DNA of 64,000 nt from Chryseobacterium sp. JUb7 (GCF_024806495.1 NZ_JANUFF010000003.1:62001-126000), one strand, 5' to 3'; shown: positions 52,941 through 61,814, counted from the first letter of the stretch. The notes: generated by a model not told the origin, from the letters alone. Made by a program: numbers and translations.

Positions 52941-53243
52941 TTAATTTTTTAAATCTGCCTCAAGATATTGCTCCACTCCACCGTTTGTGATCGCAATAAT
53001 GCCATCATGGTGGGCAACAGTAGCTCCCAAGTCATTTTTTATTTCTTTAAAATATCCTTTTGATGCATAGCTTACATTTTTTTGCCATAAAAACTGGGCA
53101 GATAGACCCGTATTGTTTTCAATGGTTAAGATTCCCAGATCATCTCCAAGACCTAGTGACTCAATATTAACAACTACACTTTCATTGGCCGCAAAAGTTT
53201 TGCTTAATAAGCGGACTGATTCATTTATATCTGTAGTATTCAT
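52941..53243 (-). CDS. Small protein of unknown function downstream of the NRPS-like gene
   Basis: The 100-residue acidic cytosolic-looking protein has no signal peptide or cysteine. It has a beta-strand-like pattern through its middle and end: LGILTIENNTGLSAQFLW, VSYASKGYFKEIKNDLG, and VAHHDGIIAITNGGVEQYLEADLK. I do not recognise the family. It lies 134 bases downstream of the NRPS-like gene on the same strand, with a hairpin between them and no clear promoter of its own, so it could be a read-through partner gene or independent. Confidence 0.6.
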   Translation of the reverse strand: MNTTDINESVRLLSKTFAANESVVVNIESLGLGDDLGILTIENNTGLSAQFLWQKNVSYASKGYFKEIKNDLGATVAHHDGIIAITNGGVEQYLEADLKN

Positions 53244-53337
53244 TTATCTGTTTTTTTTGATTTGATTTCATTATTACTTTACAAACATCAACCTATAAAG
53301 CGACAAAACTTGACGTATTATTTTTTTATAATTAAAG

Positions 53338-53360
53338 AACCAGACAAAAACTGTCTGGTT
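53338..53360 (-). terminator. Hairpin after the NRPS-like gene
   Basis: AACCAGACA (53338-53346), loop of 5, TGTCTGGTT (53352-53360). On the minus strand it is followed by a weak T-rich tract, so termination may be partial and let some transcripts reach the small gene. Confidence 0.65.
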
Positions 53361-53377
53361 CATCACTTTCAGTTAAT

Positions 53378-56300
53378 CTATGAAATAGGAACTCCCAGAT
53401 AATTTAAATAGGAATCCAACATTTTTTTATCAAAAACAGGCTCTTTAATATCAGAATTTTTAAGAAAATTAACAATATTAGAATTGTCCCACACGTACGT
53501 ATTCTGGTAAAGCTCCACCGTGGATAAACCCTCATGCATATTATCTTTAAAAAGGCTGGTTAATGGATAAAGTCTGTTTTTACTGTCGTTTTCCCAATAT
53601 TTTCGCCAATCTTTATAAGATTGAGGATTGAGAGTATGTGGATAGTATTTTTTGAGCAGACCAAAGAAATCTTCCAAAGTAAGATTTGTTTCAGGACTTG
53701 CGATGAGGTTAAATTTCTTCCCAACAGCTTGTTTGTTTTTTGTGATATGTCCCATAGCCTGAGTCATATAGTCAACGGTTATGAGCCCTTCTCTTAATTC
53801 CTTCAATGCGGGATAAGCTTTAAATTCAATACAGTTTTTAACTAATCCTGACCACCACTGATATGGTGCACTGGCTCCTGTTTTACTGTGACACATGGCA
53901 TACCCCAAACGGTAAGTAATTAATGGCAATCCTTCTTTTGCTGCAAGGTCCGCAATGGCTTCCATTACGTATTTACTTCTTACATAGCCTATATCCTTGC
54001 TTACAGACATCACATTTTGTTCAATATCATCAGATTCCATCATAACAGTTTTTCCGGTGAACACATGCCCCCAGCTATATACAGAAATAGTAGATAATAA
54101 CGCCAGGCATTTTGTTCTTTCTGCCCCCGCCAACCGTATGATTTCTCTTAAACCTTCTACATTAGGAGCTTTCATATAAGAATAAGGCTCGATAAAGTTA
54201 ACAGAACTTCCTGAATGATAAATAAGATCAATACTATGGGCCAGCTGAGTAAAAACTTCATCAGACAACCCCAATGAAGGCACGGCCAAATCACCAATTA
54301 CAGGAATAATTCTTGATATCTGCTGTTGATTTTTAGGGATATTAAATTGTTTAAAAGATGTATCTATTTTTTCCAGCGCATGAAAATTATCCTGAGCCCT
54401 TACCAGACAATAAATATCTGCATCCGTTGTATCCAGAAGCTCCTGAAGCAAGTGAATTCCAACAAATCCTGTTACTCCCGTTAAAAATATTTGTTTCGGA
54501 TTTTCAATTTGTTTCGGATCAAAACCTCCGGCAAATACAGTCCCCGGATTAAGATAAACATCATTCTGCAGTTCTACATAAGGCTCCATATCTTCCACAG
54601 GAATCGCTTCTCTTTCATCTTTTGCTCTCGAAATCAGAACATTTGAAAGATCTTTCAGAACCGGAAACTGATAAATATCCCTCATATAAACCTTTACACT
54701 GAGTTTTTCCTGTAATGCAGTGGTTACAATAGCTACAAAAAGGGAATTTCCTCCAATATCAAAGAAATTGTCTGTCATGTTAATCACTGGGCGTTCCAGT
54801 TCTTCTGCCCAGATATCCGCAATTATTTTTTCTGTTTCGTTGGCGGGTGGTTCATGAGACACCAGATCTCTGGCTTCTTTATCAGCAAGCTCTTTTAATA
54901 CTGTAACATCGGTTTTCCCATTTGACGTCAAGGGAATTTTGTCAATGAAAATAATCTGAGCCGGAATCATATATCCTGGCAATTCTTCTTTTAACTGATT
55001 CCTGATTGATGAAATATTTTTATCGACTCCATCTTCAAGAATAAGATAGGCAACAAGGTATTTATTTTTTCCGGCATGGTCATTTGTGATAACTACAGCC
55101 TCACAAACACTATCCAATTGTATAAGGGTTCGCTCGATTTCTCCAAGCTCAACACGGAATCCGCGGATCTTGACCTGGTTGTCTATTCTTCCTAAAAATT
55201 CAATCTCACCATCTGAAGACCATTTTGCAAGATCTCCGGTACGGTATATTTTTTCACTTTCTTTAAATGGATTGGCTACAAATTTTGCGGAAGAAAGCTC
55301 TTGATTATTTAAGTATCCTTCCGCCAAGAGAATACCTCCGATGTATAATTCTCCTGTAGCTCCTATTGGCAATAATTCCATATGATCTCCCAGAATATAA
55401 GCCTGAGCATTAGCAATCGGTTTTCCAATAGAAGAAACATATTGCCCTGCCACATCTTTTACTTTTTTAAATGTAGCATATACCGTACATTCTGTAGGTC
55501 CGTAATAATCCACCAATTCATAACTTAAACCTTCTGTAGAAACAGGCTTAAGTTTTTCACCAGCAGTAAAAAGATATTTAAGTTCCAGGTCATTCCTGTT
55601 TTTTGTATCTGCAATAAACGCAGGAACCAACACTGTAGGAACAAAACCATGGGTAATTTTATGTTTTCTATAAAAATTAACTAAAGCTGAAGCATCAGTT
55701 CGTTCTTCATTATCCGCAATAAAAAGAGTGGCACCGGAAATAAGCGCCGACCAGATTTCCCATACCGATATATCAAAGGCCAAGCCTGCCACCAATGTTA
55801 ATTTTGACTTTTGATTAACCTCAAAATATTGATTATGCCAACTTACCAGATGCTGAATGCTTTGATGTTTTACCATAACTCCTTTTGGCTTCCCGGTAGA
55901 TCCTGAGGTATAAATAGTATATGCCACTGAATCTTTGTGAGGAGGTATAACTTCAGGTCCCAGCAACGAAAAATCTTTCGTATGAGCAATATAAAGTACA
56001 TCTGTTTTTTCATTTTTGCTCAGAGCGTTCCCAAGTGCACGATTTGTAATAATTACAGAAGCGGAAATATCGGACAGGATATATTCAACACGTTTTGAAG
56101 GATATGAAGAATCTATTGGGACATAAGTAGCCCCAGTTTTCAGGACTCCAATCATGGCTATAACAAAATCTAGAGAACGGTCGAGCCATATTGGAACATA
56201 CGTCCCTCCTCTCGTCCCTTTTGAAAGTAAAGCATGAGCAATCTGATTGCTTTTTTGGTCTAATTCTCTGTATGTAAGCTGTTGGTTTCCAAATACAGCA

Positions 56301-56473
56301 GCCGGATGGTCTGCATGTAATACAACTTGTTTTTTGAACAGGGAAATCAGAGTTTCCTCTTTATCATAATCCCAATTTGTTTTATTGAACTCAATCAGAA
56401 TTTTCTCTCTATCTTCTGCTGATAAAGATACTGACGCAATTGTTGGCTGCAAATTTGGCGTTGTGTTTGGCAT
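53378..56473 (-). CDS. NRPS-like carboxylate-reducing enzyme (adenylation-carrier-reductase)
   Basis: The 1031-residue enzyme has no condensation domain. The adenylation domain (about 40-530) has A3 YTSGSTGKPKG (188-198), A5 YGPTE (324-328), A7 YRTGDLAKW, A8 GRIDNQVKIRGFRVELGEIE and A10 Lys520 in PLTSNGK. A carrier domain has Ser577 in DIGGNSL as the phosphopantetheine site. The thioester-reductase domain (about 660-1000) opens LTGVTGFVG, with an NADPH-type GxxGxxG, and has a YxxxK pair in YVRSK. It should activate a carboxylic or amino acid, load it, and release it reduced as an aldehyde or alcohol. The substrate is unknown. The N-terminal 20-40 residues still look like the linker found after a condensation domain. 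Confidence 0.93.
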   Translation of the reverse strand: MPNTTPNLQPTIASVSLSAEDREKILIEFNKTNWDYDKEETLISLFKKQVVLHADHPAAVFGNQQLTYRELDQKSNQIAHALLSKGTRGGTYVPIWLDRSLDFVIAMIGVLKTGATYVPIDSSYPSKRVEYILSDISASVIITNRALGNALSKNEKTDVLYIAHTKDFSLLGPEVIPPHKDSVAYTIYTSGSTGKPKGVMVKHQSIQHLVSWHNQYFEVNQKSKLTLVAGLAFDISVWEIWSALISGATLFIADNEERTDASALVNFYRKHKITHGFVPTVLVPAFIADTKNRNDLELKYLFTAGEKLKPVSTEGLSYELVDYYGPTECTVYATFKKVKDVAGQYVSSIGKPIANAQAYILGDHMELLPIGATGELYIGGILLAEGYLNNQELSSAKFVANPFKESEKIYRTGDLAKWSSDGEIEFLGRIDNQVKIRGFRVELGEIERTLIQLDSVCEAVVITNDHAGKNKYLVAYLILEDGVDKNISSIRNQLKEELPGYMIPAQIIFIDKIPLTSNGKTDVTVLKELADKEARDLVSHEPPANETEKIIADIWAEELERPVINMTDNFFDIGGNSLFVAIVTTALQEKLSVKVYMRDIYQFPVLKDLSNVLISRAKDEREAIPVEDMEPYVELQNDVYLNPGTVFAGGFDPKQIENPKQIFLTGVTGFVGIHLLQELLDTTDADIYCLVRAQDNFHALEKIDTSFKQFNIPKNQQQISRIIPVIGDLAVPSLGLSDEVFTQLAHSIDLIYHSGSSVNFIEPYSYMKAPNVEGLREIIRLAGAERTKCLALLSTISVYSWGHVFTGKTVMMESDDIEQNVMSVSKDIGYVRSKYVMEAIADLAAKEGLPLITYRLGYAMCHSKTGASAPYQWWSGLVKNCIEFKAYPALKELREGLITVDYMTQAMGHITKNKQAVGKKFNLIASPETNLTLEDFFGLLKKYYPHTLNPQSYKDWRKYWENDSKNRLYPLTSLFKDNMHEGLSTVELYQNTYVWDNSNIVNFLKNSDIKEPVFDKKMLDSYLNYLGVPIS

Positions 56474-56510
56474 TTTAAATGATATTTGGATTTGGTTAAA
56501 TATAAAACAG

Positions 56511-56548
56511 CAACGTTTATACTGTAAAGCAGTAAAACATTGACGTTG
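56511..56548 (-). promoter_or_regulatory. Stem-loop before the NRPS-like gene (attenuator- or operator-like)
   Basis: CAACGT (56511-56516) and ACGTTG (56543-56548) enclose TACTG (56520-56524) and CAGTA (56530-56534). In RNA of the minus strand it would fold as an imperfect stem followed by GCTGTTTTATATTT. It could also be a DNA operator overlapping the promoter region. Confidence 0.4.
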
Positions 56549-56589
56549 TGATGTTAAGGTTTGTGATATTTTATGTTTGATGAATTAAC

Positions 56590-56652
56590 TCAAAACATAA
56601 AGTGACAGCTTAGCAAAGAAAAGCCAGGCAGGTTTGTTACATGTGTTTTCAT
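56590..56652 (-). CDS. Possible 20-residue leader peptide upstream of the NRPS-like gene
   Basis: A short ORF on the minus strand from ATG at 56652 to TGA at 56590 would encode MKTHVTNLPGFSLLSCHFMF. It lies between the distal promoter and the stem-loop, the position of a classic leader peptide. It contains three Leu, three Phe, one Cys and one His. No strong ribosome-binding site precedes it. It may be chance; conservation in relatives would decide. Confidence 0.28.
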   Translation of the reverse strand: MKTHVTNLPGFSLLSCHFMF

Positions 56653-56705
56653 ATCAGTTTTTAGTTTTTTTGAGATAATTATATACTTGAAAAATTGAAT
56701 CCTTA

Positions 56706-56721
56706 ACTAGATTGATCTAGT
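56706..56721. repeat. Perfect 16-base dyad in the NRPS-like upstream region
   Basis: ACTAGAT (56706-56712), TG, ATCTAGT (56715-56721). A palindrome of this kind typically binds a dimeric regulator; none is encoded beside it. Confidence 0.45.
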
Positions 56722-56838
56722 AAAAAACGTTCAAACAATCGGCTCAATTACTTTATTTTTTTTAATTTGTAGAGTAAGAACCATAGGATATCGGGTCTTT
56801 TTTCTTCCATGAGTTAATGTTTTAATGATTGTGGTAAT

Positions 56839-56870
56839 CAAATTTAACATAATAAAATCAAGGATTCAAA
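56839..56870 (-). promoter_or_regulatory. Distal promoter pointing toward the NRPS-like gene
   Basis: On the minus strand: TTTG (56867-56870), a 20-base spacer, TAAATTTG (56839-56846). Both boxes are exact, but the NRPS-like start codon is 366 bases away, implying a long leader or a small RNA. Confidence 0.6.
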
Positions 56871-56994
56871 ACATTTCCTTTAATTTTTCGAAATTAAAGC
56901 ATAACAAATTGTATATCAAATAATAAAATACATTAATATATCCCATAAAAGAGATTAAATAGATTTAAAATTCGAAATTTTAAAAATAATAAGC

Positions 56995-58530
56995 TTAAAC
57001 ATTCCAGAATTCCCTGTCTAAACTTCTGTATTGTATTGCCTCAGAGACATGCTGTGATAAGATATTTTCAGACTGTTCTAGATCAGCAATGGTACGGGAA
57101 ACTTTTAATATTCTGTCGTAGGCTCTTGCGGAAAGATTGAGTTTTTCCATCGCTAATTTGATAAGATTAAATGAAGCACTATCCAGTTCACAGAATTTTT
57201 CTAATTCTCTCGACCCTATTTGAGCATTATAACTGATTTTCAAATCTTTATATCGTTCATTCTGTATTTCACGGGCTATTAAAACACGCTTTCTGATATC
57301 TTCACTCTTTTCACCTTTTCTTTTTTCAGCAAGCTGTTCAAACTCAACTTTCTGAACTTCTATATGAATATCAATCCGATCCAAAAGAGGTCCTGAAAGT
57401 TTATTCATATAGCGCTGCATCTCAAAAACCGATGACGTGTTATTAGGATCATCCGGAAAATATCCGCTTGGACTAGGGTTCATGGATGCGACCAACATGA
57501 AGCTTGAAGGATAGTTTACCGTAAATTTGGCTCTGGAAATCGTTACTTCGCGATCTTCAAGAGGCTGTCTCATCACTTCGAGAACGGTTCTTTTAAATTC
57601 CGGCATTTCATCTAAAAATAAAACACCGTTATGAGCTAATGAAATTTCTCCCGGTTGAGGGTAACTTCCGCCTCCAACCAATGCCACATCTGATATGGTA
57701 TGATGTGGAGCCCTGTAGGGACGAGTTGTCATGAGTGATGTCTCCAGACCCATTTTTCCGGCTACAGAATGTATCTTCGTTGTTTCCAATGCTTCCTTCA
57801 AGGTCAATGGAGGCAGAATACTGGGAACTCTTTTAGCAAGCATTGTTTTTCCACTACCTGGCGGGCCTATTAAAATAATATTATGACCACCTGCAGCAGC
57901 GACTTCCATTGCTCTTTTAGCAGCCTCCTGTCCTTTCACTTCTGAAAAATCAAACGGAAAATCATTTATTCTCTCCTGAAATTCTTTCCGTGTATCAATT
58001 ATAAATTTCTCAAGAGGCTTCCCTTCATTAAAAAAATCTATAACTTCTTTGATGTTCTCAACTCCATATACATCAATATTATTGACAATAGCCGCTTCCC
58101 GTGTATTTTGTTTTGGTAAGATAATTCCTTTAAATCCTTCTTCCCGGGCCTGAATAGCAATGGGCAAAACACCTTTTATAGGCTGCAGCGTTCCGTCCAA
58201 AGAAAGCTCACCCATAATAATATAATCGTGAATGTTTTCAGCTGAGATCTGATCTGAAGCAGCCAAAATTCCGATAGCAATACTCAGATCATAGGCTGCA
58301 CCTTCTTTCCGCAGGTCAGCAGGAGCCATATTAATGGTAATCTTTTTTCCAGGAATTTTATATCCCACATTTTTAAGAGCTGCAGAAATTCTGTAGCTGC
58401 TTTCTTTAATAGCATTATCTGCAAGACCTACAAGATGATAGCCTACTCCTCCGGTATCTATATTAACTTCAATAGTAATCGTCTGGGCCGACACTCCGAA
58501 TATGGCACTTCCGTAAATTTTAATCAGCAT
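56995..58530 (-). CDS. YifB/ComM family Mg-chelatase-like AAA+ ATPase
   Basis: The 511-residue ATPase belongs to the ComM/YifB family; ComM is a hexameric helicase that extends recombination joints during natural transformation. The N-terminal Lon-like domain (about 1-170) includes VGLADNAIKESSYRISAALKN and MAPADLRKEGAAYDL. The AAA+ domain (from about 190) has Walker A GPPGSGKTMLAKR, the sensor region HTISDVALVGGGSYPQPGEISLAHNGVLFLDEMPEF and the C-terminal helical domain. The ATG at 58530 (MLIKIYGSAIFG) is the family start; an upstream TTG adds an unconserved stretch. With dprA it supports transformation potential. Confidence 0.94.
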   Translation of the reverse strand: MLIKIYGSAIFGVSAQTITIEVNIDTGGVGYHLVGLADNAIKESSYRISAALKNVGYKIPGKKITINMAPADLRKEGAAYDLSIAIGILAASDQISAENIHDYIIMGELSLDGTLQPIKGVLPIAIQAREEGFKGIILPKQNTREAAIVNNIDVYGVENIKEVIDFFNEGKPLEKFIIDTRKEFQERINDFPFDFSEVKGQEAAKRAMEVAAAGGHNIILIGPPGSGKTMLAKRVPSILPPLTLKEALETTKIHSVAGKMGLETSLMTTRPYRAPHHTISDVALVGGGSYPQPGEISLAHNGVLFLDEMPEFKRTVLEVMRQPLEDREVTISRAKFTVNYPSSFMLVASMNPSPSGYFPDDPNNTSSVFEMQRYMNKLSGPLLDRIDIHIEVQKVEFEQLAEKRKGEKSEDIRKRVLIAREIQNERYKDLKISYNAQIGSRELEKFCELDSASFNLIKLAMEKLNLSARAYDRILKVSRTIADLEQSENILSQHVSEAIQYRSLDREFWNV

Positions 58531-58655
58531 GATTGATTGTGTTTTGCCGTAAAAATAATTAATATTTCTTTCTACAAAATTCAACTTCAGGATGGATAAA
58601 ATTCAATAAAAAACTATTTTAAAAACATGAATTATAAGTATTTTTGAAAATATAA

Positions 58656-58682
58656 ATCTGCGCAAACAAGGTCTGCGCAGAT
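58656..58682 (-). terminator. Terminator-like hairpin of the T9SS gene
   Basis: ATCTGCGCA (58656-58664), 9-base loop, TGCGCAGAT (58674-58682). On the minus strand it is followed by a T-rich tract. Confidence 0.7.
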
Positions 58683-58729
58683 CAGATAAACATTGAAAAA
58701 ACCAAAATAACTTAGGATCGACTTAATTG

Positions 58730-59692
58730 TTATTTTTTAATGAATTTATTTTTATAAATTTTACCTTCAGAGCTTTTAGAAACGATCATATAATTTCCGG
58801 GAACCAGTTCACTTACATCAATCGCTTCATTATATCTATGATTTGATTTCTGCTTGATCAGTTTTCCGGACATATCGATAATTGAAATATGATAGTTTTT
58901 GTCAGATTCTTTGCCTACATACAAAAGCTGAGTGGTTGGATTTGGATAAACTTTCAAATTATTTTCTTTAGTTTTTGTTTCACCGGTCCCTAAAGTACAG
59001 AACGAAAAGTTTCCAAAATTAAGCTGAACAAAACCTGCCATTCCTAAGAACTCGCACTGATCAGGACAATATTCGGTACAGGCATAAAAACCATAATACC
59101 CTGAGGTTGTTGCATCGTAAGAATCTCCCGTGGCACCTCCTATGATACACGGATCTCCCGGAACCGGAGGAATATTGCTGGGAGTGCATTTATACCAGGT
59201 ATGAACTCCATACACTGCAGGATAAATATTTTCAAACCTTACTGTAGCTCCTTCACACACATTGTATGTATCAGCATCGGTCTGTTCATAAGTACCGGGA
59301 GTAAGCGTGGTCATCATAGCCGGAAGACCGTATGCATAACCGTCTGCAAGAATTTCCGGACTTTCAGCATTACAGTCATTCTGAGTGACCGCTACTTTAA
59401 AATAATACAGCATATCATTAGTTCCGTCAATCGTCAAAGTCTGAGATGTTGCTCCGGAAATCGCCACCCACGGATTGTTATTCGGAGTCTGCCAGTCCCA
59501 TTCCTGTTTATACCACTGATAAGAATCATATATTTGAGTCGTCGATAATGTCTCAGACTCACTGTTACAAAAAACAACTTTATCAGGAAACATTGCGCCC
59601 AACCGTGGGCTTGTAATCGTTGGATTACACTGTGCTTTCAAAATAAAAAAGCTAAACAGCAGAGCTGTCAAAAAAATTAGTTTTGTTTTCAT
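58730..59692 (-). CDS. T9SS cargo protein with Ig-like domains
   Basis: The 320-residue protein has a signal peptide ending FILKAQ, two immunoglobulin-like repeats (about 20-115 and 125-225), each with a YQWYK or HTWYK strand and cysteines, and a type A T9SS sorting domain (about 247-320, VYPNPTTQLLYVG to KFIKK). It should be displayed on the cell surface or secreted. Surface binding is likely; the ligand is unknown. It is monocistronic. Confidence 0.87.
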   Translation of the reverse strand: MKTKLIFLTALLFSFFILKAQCNPTITSPRLGAMFPDKVVFCNSESETLSTTQIYDSYQWYKQEWDWQTPNNNPWVAISGATSQTLTIDGTNDMLYYFKVAVTQNDCNAESPEILADGYAYGLPAMMTTLTPGTYEQTDADTYNVCEGATVRFENIYPAVYGVHTWYKCTPSNIPPVPGDPCIIGGATGDSYDATTSGYYGFYACTEYCPDQCEFLGMAGFVQLNFGNFSFCTLGTGETKTKENNLKVYPNPTTQLLYVGKESDKNYHISIIDMSGKLIKQKSNHRYNEAIDVSELVPGNYMIVSKSSEGKIYKNKFIKK

Positions 59693-59821
59693 ATTCTAAT
59701 ATTTAAATAGTTGATTTCGTGGTTGTTTTTTTCATGATATCGTCTAAAAATAAAAAACACTTTCCTAAGACCTATACAATATAAGTCTTAACATATTTGC
59801 TATTTCTGCTGATAATTTTTA

Positions 59822-61213
59822 TTAATCGATCAGGATTCTGATCCCGAATTTTACATTAAAGTTTAAAGGTTTTTCTTTATAAATCGTATTTAGCGAACTG
59901 TTATCTTTAAAATGATATCCAGCTCCCGGTTCTGCATACAGCCCTACTTTACTGATGATCTTATACTGGACACCCACCGCAGAGTTTACAGAAAACTGAA
60001 AAGGTTTTTCCTCTATTTTTTCGGTAGTATTCTCTTTTACCACATCATTTACAACATATTTTGTCCTAAGGTCAGCAGCAACTGCTTTTTCAATCATTGC
60101 CCCGCCTGTAACATACCCTGTAAACTTTCCTTTTTGGATAACATTATAATTTACCTGTACCGGAATTCCGATATAATGGATTGTCTGTTCGCTTTTAATA
60201 AAATTGGACTGACTTCCCGAGCGAACTTCCGAAGACAGTTTTGTATAATTAACACCGGTTCCGATTCCCCATTTTCCTTTTTTTCCTAAGCTGTGGTATA
60301 CAGAAGCACCTAAAGTAAAGGGCATTTTATGCACAAATTTAGCATCCACGTTTTTATCCTGATTGGCAACCAAAACTGCCACCAGAGGATTTTCTTCAGT
60401 TCCGGAACTTTGATAAATCTCATCCACTTTCATCGGAGCACCACTTATTGTAGCATATCCCGGGATTTGTTGGGCAGAAGAAGCTGCATTACCGGCAAGC
60501 ATACTCACCATCCAAAATTTTCTTGATGTCCGCTTTTTTACTTTCTTAGTTTCAGCCGTTTTATTCTTTATTTCATTATTGGAAAGAAGTTCTGTAAAAC
60601 CTTTTTTATCATTAAGATTTTCGTTGTCAATAACGGTATTCTGTTTTTGCTCAGTATCTTCATTTTTATGAGGTAAACTCGCAATACCCTCACTACTATC
60701 ATCTCTAACAATATGACTATCAAAATTTTTTAAATCTTCAGAACCTTTTTTACTTACTTTTTTTGAAAAAACATCTGTGTACCCAGTTTCTTGTGATCCA
60801 ATATGTTGCACTGTCTTTTTTTGATATAAATCCCTTGTCCCTTGCGCATCATCTGACTTCAAATCAATCTGCTTTTCAAAAGATTGAACCGTATTTTTCT
60901 CACCAGTTCTTACAATATGTTCTGAAGATTTATTTCCTGTAAAATGATCAAAAATCTGATTTCCCACCACAAAAAATAAAGCAATGGCTGCTGCCACTCC
61001 TGCAGTACGGTACAAAGATTTAAGTTTAAAAGCAGAAGCTTCTTTCTTTACATTTGCTTTCGCCGCATCACTTCCTACAGCTAAACCAACCGCTCTATTT
61101 TCCTCCTCTTTATGGAATAGCTCATCATTGATATCATCCCACAGTCCGTCCGGAACATCCTCTGTGTGATCTTCCATTTTTATGCGCAGATCATCTAACC
61201 AGTCATTATTCAT
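59822..61213 (-). CDS. Anti-sigma-like, membrane-anchored beta-barrel protein
   Basis: The 463-residue protein has an acidic cytosolic N-terminus (1-65), one transmembrane helix (about 71-88), a long charged Lys/Glu/Ser-rich linker (95-225), a second hydrophobic stretch (about 230-250) and a C-terminal domain (about 290-463) with the alternating strands of a PorT-like outer-membrane beta-barrel (FTLGASVYHSLGKKGKWGIGTGVNYTKL, then GIPVQVNYNVIQKGKFTGYVTGGAMIEK). Its first 8 bases overlap the end of the ECF sigma gene, the usual layout for an anti-sigma partner. Whether one polypeptide spans both membranes is open. Confidence 0.8.
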   Translation of the reverse strand: MNNDWLDDLRIKMEDHTEDVPDGLWDDINDELFHKEEENRAVGLAVGSDAAKANVKKEASAFKLKSLYRTAGVAAAIALFFVVGNQIFDHFTGNKSSEHIVRTGEKNTVQSFEKQIDLKSDDAQGTRDLYQKKTVQHIGSQETGYTDVFSKKVSKKGSEDLKNFDSHIVRDDSSEGIASLPHKNEDTEQKQNTVIDNENLNDKKGFTELLSNNEIKNKTAETKKVKKRTSRKFWMVSMLAGNAASSAQQIPGYATISGAPMKVDEIYQSSGTEENPLVAVLVANQDKNVDAKFVHKMPFTLGASVYHSLGKKGKWGIGTGVNYTKLSSEVRSGSQSNFIKSEQTIHYIGIPVQVNYNVIQKGKFTGYVTGGAMIEKAVAADLRTKYVVNDVVKENTTEKIEEKPFQFSVNSAVGVQYKIISKVGLYAEPGAGYHFKDNSSLNTIYKEKPLNFNVKFGIRILID

Positions 61214-61769
61214 AGTGCGCTGTTTTTGACATTTTATATTCTTTAATTTTCTGAGCTAACATTGCTTTTGCTCTGTGAAATTGTGATGCCGAAGAATTCT
61301 CTGCAATTCCCAAAAGCACCGCGATCTCTTTATGACTTTTATTTTCAAATACATACAGGTTAAAAACCGTCCTGTAACCATCCGGAAGAGATCTGATCAT
61401 TTTCATAATTGTTGCCTGAGAAACTTCATTCAGGTCTGGTTCTTCTTCATGAGGAACATCAGGAATTTCAACATCGGCAACCATTTTAAAATCAGGATTC
61501 TGTTTAATATGTTTCAATGATTCATTGACAACAATACGGGTTATCCAGGCTTTCAAAGAACCATTTCCTCTATACTCAAATGAATCTATCGAACGGAACA
61601 TCTTAATAAAGCTGTTTTGTAAGACATCATGCACATCGTCCTTACTGATGATATATCGTGAGCAGACATAGGTAAGCATTCCGGAATAAGCACCAAAAAG
61701 CTCTTTCCAGGCAGACTCTTCTTTTGACAGAAGGCGTTTCACTAAAATCTGTTCTTTAGTTTCTTCCAT
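61206..61769 (-). CDS. ECF RNA polymerase sigma factor
   Basis: The 187-residue protein has region 2 (about 20-85: LLSKEESAWKELFGAYSGML, DDVHDVLQNSFIKMFRSIDSFEYRGNGSLKAWITRIVVNE) and region 4 (about 130-182: LPDGYRTVFNLYVFENKSHKEIAVLLGIAENSSASQFHRAKAML). Start at ATG 61769 is preferred. The frame can be extended to a TTG at 61817, but that TTG lies inside the promoter's -7 element, so it cannot be translated from this promoter. The gene overlaps the downstream beta-barrel gene by 8 bases, consistent with a sigma/anti-sigma pair. Confidence 0.92.
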   Translation of the reverse strand: MEETKEQILVKRLLSKEESAWKELFGAYSGMLTYVCSRYIISKDDVHDVLQNSFIKMFRSIDSFEYRGNGSLKAWITRIVVNESLKHIKQNPDFKMVADVEIPDVPHEEEPDLNEVSQATIMKMIRSLPDGYRTVFNLYVFENKSHKEIAVLLGIAENSSASQFHRAKAMLAQKIKEYKMSKTAHYE

Positions 61770-61814
61770 ACATTCTACAATACCATCCCGATGATCAATC
61801 CTTAAAAATTTATG

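Larger units (their letters stand above)
56474..56994 (-). promoter_or_regulatory. 522-base upstream region of the NRPS-like gene (structured leader)
   Basis: No long gene fits here. Reading toward the NRPS-like start it holds a promoter pair (56839-56870), the dyad ACTAGAT-TG-ATCTAGT (56706-56721), a 20-codon ORF (56590-56652), a stem-loop (56511-56548), and a closer near-consensus -7, TATATTTA (56497-56504). The sequence is strongly AT-rich. The part next to the ComM gene (56871-56994) shows nothing beyond AT-rich sequence. Confidence 0.55.

Noticed and set aside
56749..56811. A second short ORF (MEEKRPDILWF...) in the NRPS-like upstream region
   Set aside because: Twenty codons ending in a Lys-rich stretch forced by AT-rich sequence, with no structural element placed to respond to it.
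58531..58584. Longer ComM/YifB start at a TTG
   Set aside because: The added 18 residues are unlike the family, whose proteins begin at MLIKIYGSA.
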